From Monoraphidium neglectum (taxonomy: Eukaryota > Chlorophyta > Chlorophyceae > Sphaeropleales > Selenastraceae): a stretch of 11,014 nucleotides of DNA. The position numbers and the translations under genes are program-made. This document shows positions 9,401 to 11,014 of the stretch, piece after piece. How positions within the stretch are numbered: position 1 is the first letter of the stretch; each line of letters begins with the position of its first letter. Where the stretch lies: assembly GCF_000611645.1 (NCBI RefSeq), contig NW_014011644.1, forward strand, positions 1-11,014, read 5' to 3'. Below the pieces are notes generated by a model. The model was not told the DNA's origin, did not search any database, and saw nothing but the letters and a program-made list of their open reading frames with translations.

Positions 9401-9805
9401 CGTACCGAAATGTACCATACGGTAAGCGGGATGTGGCGAATGTGATCTGCCGTCCAAGCCCAGCCATCAGCCGCAATCACCGATAGCATACGGGATCATC
9501 AGGACCGAGATTCGCGACAAACAGGGCTATTGTCAAGACCAGGGTACCGATTCGCGCCACGCGCAGACAAAGAGGCCTCACCAAAAGGCTCTCCTGGTTT
9601 CTGGCAGCCAGGGCCTCGCGCCTGCGTATCTCGAGGACCAGCTTGAGCGTCTCCTGCATACAGTCAGGGCTCCAAGGCTGTGTGAGATCGGGGAGGGCGT
9701 CGGGAGTCGGGAAAAACACGGAACCCCAATCCAGCTCACCCGCCTCGCGCGCCGGACGCCCGTGCACCAAAGCACGCTGGGAAAGTGGGGGGTCTGGATA
9801 TCCAT
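2928..9805 (-). CDS. unrecognised intron-rich coiled-coil protein, about 750 aa from 23 exons
   Basis: Joined exons on the minus strand, in transcript order: 9805-9740 (tentative), 9653-9582, 9390-9364, 9184-9149, 8923-8897, 8776-8720, 8561-8457, 8182-8120, 7954-7871, 7688-7644, 7408-7349, 7114-7040, 6802-6686, 6279-6148, 5991-5887, 5648-5631, 5429-5316, 5105-5079, 4839-4666, 4461-4402, 4225-4031, 3752-3681, 3449-2928. Every junction is phase 0 and all donors are GT except one GC. The product is dominated by charged, Gln- and Ala-rich helix with Leu spacing typical of coiled coils (for example RERDEK, REQGLRQELGAKDKALKEQ, QKRQLEAKEREIEKLL), followed by a low-complexity tail with Gln and Ala runs. 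I see no catalytic motif, signal peptide or membrane segment. A structural or scaffold role (cytoskeleton, basal body, vesicle tethering) would fit such a protein but is only a guess. The 3' half is firm; the 5' end is the weakest part, and small exons could be missed. Confidence 0.75.
3228..3260 (-). repeat. CAG trinucleotide repeat encoding poly-Gln
   Basis: The plus strand has CTG x7, CTT, CTG x3. Read on the minus strand in exon 23 this is three Gln, one Lys and seven Gln. Almost every Gln codon is CAG, so this is a nearly pure trinucleotide repeat inside coding sequence. Confidence 0.9.
3681..3752 (-). CDS. coiled-coil gene, exon 22 (72 nt) with a GC donor
   Basis: Twenty-four codons, LKKDLATRLPQHLLHEVAAN to TATK, all end in G or C. 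The acceptor is GCGGCCCCCAG. The 3' end reads ACCAAG followed by gcaagg, which matches the GC-AG intron consensus. No GT donor nearby keeps the frame. It joins exons 21 and 23 in phase 0. Confidence 0.7.
3880..3912. repeat. intronic inverted repeat, 10-base arms
   Basis: GACTCAGGGC at 3880-3889 and its exact reverse complement at 3903-3912 are separated by 13 bases, with a further partly matching triplet beyond one mismatch. It lies in the intron between exons 21 and 22 and could form a hairpin in the pre-mRNA. Confidence 0.7.
4031..4225 (-). CDS. coiled-coil gene, exon 21 (195 nt)
   Basis: It encodes 65 residues from LATLAEEHRQQVEANAAQ through EREIEKLLAGG to ALLADMRK. This is the longest uninterrupted coiled-coil block, with one Gly-Gly break. 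The acceptor is ACAAGCACAG and the donor gtgggc. An AG four bases earlier (GAACAAG) is possible but would not be phase 0. Confidence 0.82.
4402..4461 (-). CDS. coiled-coil gene, exon 20 (60 nt)
   Basis: It encodes 20 residues, GMHANAVKHAKAQVAARDEQ, with donor gtgcgc. Of several upstream AGs, only the one before GGGATG (GCGCTCGCGCAG) joins exon 19 in phase 0 without losing the helical frame. Other AGs (TACCAG, CCGCGCAG) would shift frame. Confidence 0.65.
4666..4839 (-). CDS. coiled-coil gene, exon 19 (174 nt)
   Basis: It encodes 58 residues from VGSGDKASQDALDALV through KLQKELDAAKARSERLQ to a run of about ten Ala and EPQP. The acceptor is CAACCCCGCAG and the donor gtgagc. The Ala run is encoded by GCC/GCG repeats (plus-strand GGC/CGC at about 4675-4715). 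Confidence 0.82.
5079..5105 (-). CDS. coiled-coil gene, microexon 18 (27 nt)
   Basis: Nine codons, KQVAQLRGT, lie between a strongly pyrimidine-rich acceptor (tract about 5106-5140, ending CCTACCCGCAG) and the donor gtgggt. It splits what would otherwise be an unusually long 476-base intron into two of ordinary size (210 and 239). Phase 0 on both sides. Three codons do not end in G or C, so it is less certain than its neighbours. Confidence 0.5.
5316..5429 (-). CDS. coiled-coil gene, exon 17 (114 nt)
   Basis: It encodes 38 residues, GLQADADKWNRAQAQ to ESEKEKRRLQ, between the acceptor GCGCCCGCAG and the donor gtgggc. This is the most highly charged segment of the protein. Phase 0. Confidence 0.82.
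5631..5648 (-). CDS. coiled-coil gene, microexon 16 (18 nt)
   Basis: Six codons, LESQME, lie between a strong acceptor (CGCGCCCCCTGCAG) and a consensus donor (gtaagg). Both splice sites are better than average for this gene and the peptide continues the charged helix in phase 0. An AG further upstream (CACCTCAG near 5700) would give a longer exon but not in phase 0. Confidence 0.6.
5887..5991 (-). CDS. coiled-coil gene, exon 15 (105 nt)
   Basis: It encodes 35 residues, AEGDLRSSQQREQG to EQAIKISR, between the acceptor GCGCGCCGCAG and the consensus donor gtgagt. Strong coiled-coil composition. Phase 0. Confidence 0.82.
6148..6279 (-). CDS. coiled-coil gene, exon 14 (132 nt)
   Basis: It encodes 44 residues, EELGGVKEALRTAKG to TTAEKRANK, between the acceptor CTTCTTAACCCAG and the donor gtgggc. 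Its upstream intron (406 bases) carries the long CA/TG repeat, which ends only about 23 bases from this acceptor. Confidence 0.82.
6303..6446. repeat. TG/CA dinucleotide microsatellite with TGCG variants
   Basis: About 145 bases of imperfect (TG)n on the plus strand, with a pure run of 14 TG units at 6373-6400 followed by the palindrome GCGCATGCGC (6400-6409). It lies in the intron before exon 14, so the transcript carries (CA)n. Alternating purine-pyrimidine tracts of this kind can adopt Z-DNA. It makes false open frames of His-Thr and Val-Cys repeats. Confidence 0.95.
6686..6802 (-). CDS. coiled-coil gene, exon 13 (117 nt)
   Basis: It encodes 39 residues, TMNARELQAATAAS to LGLEKAELK, between the acceptor CTGTGCACACAG and the donor gtgagc. 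Long clean helix with heptad-spaced Leu. Its second codon is ATG, but in-frame exons upstream argue that this is not the start. Confidence 0.82.
7040..7114 (-). CDS. coiled-coil gene, exon 12 (75 nt)
   Basis: It encodes 25 residues, ILLRRAAAQGAAQEF to GIIGNVVE, between the acceptor TTGCTACCAG and the donor gtgcga. An internal AG would give a shorter 36-base form starting at EFVHG, also in phase 0, so alternative acceptor use is possible. The Gly- and Ile-rich end interrupts the coiled coil and may be a hinge. Confidence 0.62.
7349..7408 (-). CDS. coiled-coil gene, exon 11 (60 nt)
   Basis: It encodes 20 residues, ELATYKQVLAAAKQKIEGLK, between the acceptor GTCATTCAG and the donor gtgcgt. Clear heptad spacing of Leu, Val and Ile. 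Phase 0. Confidence 0.78.
7644..7688 (-). CDS. coiled-coil gene, exon 10 (45 nt)
   Basis: It encodes 15 residues, EGRRQLVLVAAMLHK, between the acceptor ATCACGCAG and the donor gtgact. More hydrophobic than its neighbours but still helical. Phase 0. Confidence 0.65.
7871..7954 (-). CDS. coiled-coil gene, exon 9 (84 nt)
   Basis: It encodes 28 residues, AQLAQACAAQQQ to RASLVEVQ, between the acceptor CTTCCAACGCAG and the donor gtgaac. A heptad-like pattern with Ala, Leu and Val is visible. Phase 0. Confidence 0.78.
8120..8182 (-). CDS. coiled-coil gene, exon 8 (63 nt)
   Basis: It encodes 21 residues, AKGAEARATMAA to LLAAKE, between the acceptor ATCAACTCCAG and the donor gtgcgt. Phase 0, and all codons end in G or C. 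Confidence 0.75.
8457..8561 (-). CDS. coiled-coil gene, exon 7 (105 nt)
   Basis: It encodes 35 residues (five heptads long), from EALAQAARAAEAND to KRAELEAAQ. The acceptor is CAACCCTAG and the donor gtgaga. All but two codons end in G or C. This is clear coiled-coil composition and one of the most certain exons. Confidence 0.8.
8720..8776 (-). CDS. coiled-coil gene, exon 6 (57 nt)
   Basis: It encodes 19 residues, LADARAATAEASSTANQLQ, after a pyrimidine-rich acceptor (CCCTCACCCTGCAG) and before the donor gtgtgc. Ala-rich helix; phase 0. Confidence 0.68.
8897..8923 (-). CDS. coiled-coil gene, microexon 5 (27 nt)
   Basis: Nine codons, GERDSLAEQ, lie between the acceptor GATCAG and the donor gtgagc. 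It is phase 0 on both sides, and all nine codons end in G or C. Confidence 0.6.
9149..9184 (-). CDS. coiled-coil gene, exon 4 (36 nt)
   Basis: Twelve codons, ITELNAACNEAQ, lie between the acceptor CTCATGCAG and a strong donor gtgagc. Phase 0 on both sides. Confidence 0.6.
9364..9390 (-). CDS. coiled-coil gene, microexon 3 (27 nt)
   Basis: Nine codons, GDLRERDEK, lie between the acceptor CCCTTCGCAG and the donor gtaaat. It is phase 0 on both sides and the charged helical composition matches its neighbours. Confidence 0.6.
9582..9653 (-). CDS. coiled-coil gene, exon 2 (72 nt)
   Basis: The acceptor is TATGCAG and the donor is gtgagg. It encodes 24 residues, beginning ETLKLVLEIRRREAL and ending NQESLL, a strongly helical charged segment. 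This is the most 5' exon that looks like coiled coil. Confidence 0.7.
9740..9805 (-). CDS. coiled-coil gene, tentative exon 1 (start codon)
   Basis: ATG at 9805 opens a 22-codon frame (MDIQTPHFP... ...VRRARR) that reaches the donor gtgagc after CGG in phase 0, matching exon 2. It lies about 100 bases downstream of the CCAAT/TATA-like cluster at 9931-9952, as a first exon should. The residues are not helix-like, which is common at an N-terminus. The alternative is that this is an internal exon starting at an AG near 9854 (ATCCAAGGCGGC...) or at ACCCCC after ATATCCAG, with the true start further upstream. Confidence 0.35.
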
Positions 9806-9930
9806 AGGGTGTATCGTGAACGACGCTGGAACGGGCGGCAAGCCGCCTTGGATCTGCAGGCCTGCTCGATCGTTGTTTTGAGCCCTTATGCCTTGTCTAG
9901 AGCATTGCAGTTGTTCAAGTAGAAGACTAA

Positions 9931-9952
9931 ATTGGATTTAAAAAATGATTGG
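9931..9952 (-). promoter_or_regulatory. candidate promoter of the coiled-coil gene
   Basis: On the minus strand, CCAAT at 9952-9948 is followed by an A/T-only tract ATTTTTTAAAT (9946-9936) and a second CCAAT (9935-9931). This is the most AT-rich spot in the right third of the window and lies 125-150 bases upstream of the tentative ATG at 9805. Another CCAAT is at 10074-10070. These are short words and the call rests on position. Confidence 0.3.
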
Positions 9953-10267
9953 CCACGCGATGTCGCCAGATTAAGTAAGCAGCACGGGGGTGGGAAGCTG
10001 CAGCCTGCAGGTGATCTCGACCCCAACTCAGCGATCACAGTATCGGTCTGCAAGGCAACACAACGTTTGATTGGTTACCTGGTGTGGGTGGTGAGCAATC
10101 GAACACTGGGTGATGCTGGTTGAATGACGCGGCACCCACTGTTCACGCCCTGCGTCGTTGAATTGCTTTTCATGGAAATCCGTTCAATGCAGTCGCGCTA
10201 GAAAATCCAAGGGCCTGATATGGAATGTATGCACAACAATGTCACCGGTGCTAAAAGGGATTGGGAG
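9953..10267. other. upstream region without a supported gene
   Basis: There is no open frame with the exon-like third-position bias on either strand. One possible tiny minus exon before gtaacc at 10078 has atypical codons and was not accepted. It probably holds upstream regulatory sequence of the coiled-coil gene. Confidence 0.4.
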
Positions 10268-10444
10268 CATGGGGCCAACCATGTCACGAACAGTGGGGGC
10301 CCCGCCCTGCACCTTATGATAGCCTGCCTCCCACGGGCCCGGGCCAGCAGGGGCCCCTGCTGGCAGCAGAAGCTGCCAGGGGGCAAGTGCCCCTTCAACC
10401 ATGCTTGCCCTGCTTTTGGCCCAGCCGTGCGCCCGCACGGCTGG
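10268..10444. repeat. cluster of palindromes and short inverted repeats
   Basis: Self-complementary units follow one another: CATGG..CCATG (10268-10283), GGGGCCCC (10296-10303), GGCCCGGGCC (10336-10345), a perfect 22-base palindrome (10343-10364, left half GCCAGCAGGGG), TGGCAGC-AGAA-GCTGCCA (10361-10378), GGGGCA-AG-TGCCCC (10380-10393), and an 11-base arm pair CCAGCCGTGCG/CGCACGGCTGG with a 2-base spacer (10421-10444). Confidence 0.85.
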
Positions 10445-11014
10445 TCTTGTCTTTGACGATTAAGGAGTCACGGTCTCGTCCTATCGCTGTTCAGCATCGT
10501 CGCCACCAAGAAAAGCCAAGCACAGAACAGGATTGGGCAAGGGTTGGCGCGGCCAGCCAAGCCAGCAAGCCGCGAATGGTCGCACAGGACTACATTGTGG
10601 ACAGCGCACCGTGCTAGCTTAGCCAAAGTACATTTCAAGCCTCAACCCACACTCAACTGCACGCCAGCACCGATTCAACTGAACACACACGTCAGCAACT
10701 GACCCCAGCATGCGTCACCTCGCCGGAGACCGGCTTGCCACCTACAACCACCAACCCAGCCGGTCCACGGCAACGCGCACGCTGTGCAGCCCGAGCCGCG
10801 CGCCCGCTGCCCAGGGGCGCTGGCTGGGCGCAATAACTAGGACATGCGGTGTAAGTGTAAACAGCCTGATTTGGCGAGTGGTGTGCAGCCTAATCAGCCA
10901 GGTCTGGTCCCGTTGAATCTCCTGCCTCTTTTTTTCGGGTTTCCTCCTTGTCTTCAGCCCACGCCCTGAATTGCAGGGCATATGCCCCCCCCCCGTATAC
11001 ACCCCCCGTATACA
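10445..11014. other. right flank, no supported gene
   Basis: A plus frame from ATG 10710 and a minus frame ending at 10742 overlap the GC-rich block 10760-10830, where both strands happen to look codon-biased. Neither has a convincing splice partner or recognisable product. Two TGTAA words on the plus strand (10850-10854 and 10856-10860) would suit a transcript end, but no gene leading to them is visible. Confidence 0.35.
10989..11014 (+). repeat. 13-base tandem repeat cut by the window edge
   Basis: The unit CCCCCCGTATACA occurs twice in direct succession (10989-11001 and 11002-11014), with extra C's before the first copy. The array may continue beyond the window. Confidence 0.8.

Noticed and set aside
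10261..10617. 118-codon plus frame through the palindrome cluster
   Set aside because: Pro/Gly-rich composition follows from the GC-rich palindromes; no codon bias beyond that and no known product.
10742..11002. Possible 3' end of another minus-strand gene (frame ending ...VAVDRLGWWL)
   Set aside because: About 25 codons look codon-biased, but the plus strand is equally so, the upstream part is poor, and no TGTAA follows on the minus strand.

Overview
The window looks like nuclear DNA of a GC-rich green alga (core Chlorophyta; volvocalean or sphaeroplealean type is my guess, species not recognised). The reasons are: short exons whose codons nearly all end in G or C, introns of about 90-480 bases with GT..AG ends, the chlorophyte polyadenylation word TGTAA after the first gene, and long TG and CTG repeats. 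Nothing suggests a prokaryote: there are no operons, no ribosome binding sites, and the long open frames are mostly antisense shadows or read through introns.

Layout. Bases 1-342 (+) are the 3' end of a gene for a RING-H2 plus zinc-ribbon E3 ubiquitin ligase of the BRUTUS / RCHY1 (CHY-zinc-finger) class. Its likely 3' UTR runs to about 1160-1200, where two TGTAA words sit. Bases about 1200-2927 hold no gene I can support and must include the 3' UTR of the convergent gene. Bases 2928 to about 9805 (-) are one intron-rich gene. I reconstruct 23 exons (22 internal or terminal plus a tentative first exon) encoding about 750 residues of mostly alpha-helical, coiled-coil-like protein rich in Ala, Gln, Glu, Lys and Arg, with a low-complexity poly-Ala / poly-Gln C-terminal part. 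I do not recognise its family. Bases 9806-11014 hold a plausible promoter for that gene (CCAAT and TATA-like words near 9931-9952), a dense cluster of palindromes at 10268-10444, and a 13-base tandem repeat at the right edge. No gene there is convincing.

The main point is the structure of the coiled-coil gene. As reconstructed, every one of its 22 introns falls between codons (phase 0), so every internal exon is a multiple of three bases. It includes an 18-base and three 27-base microexons, and one intron appears to use a GC donor. The two genes converge tail to tail and the sequence gives no sign that they work together.
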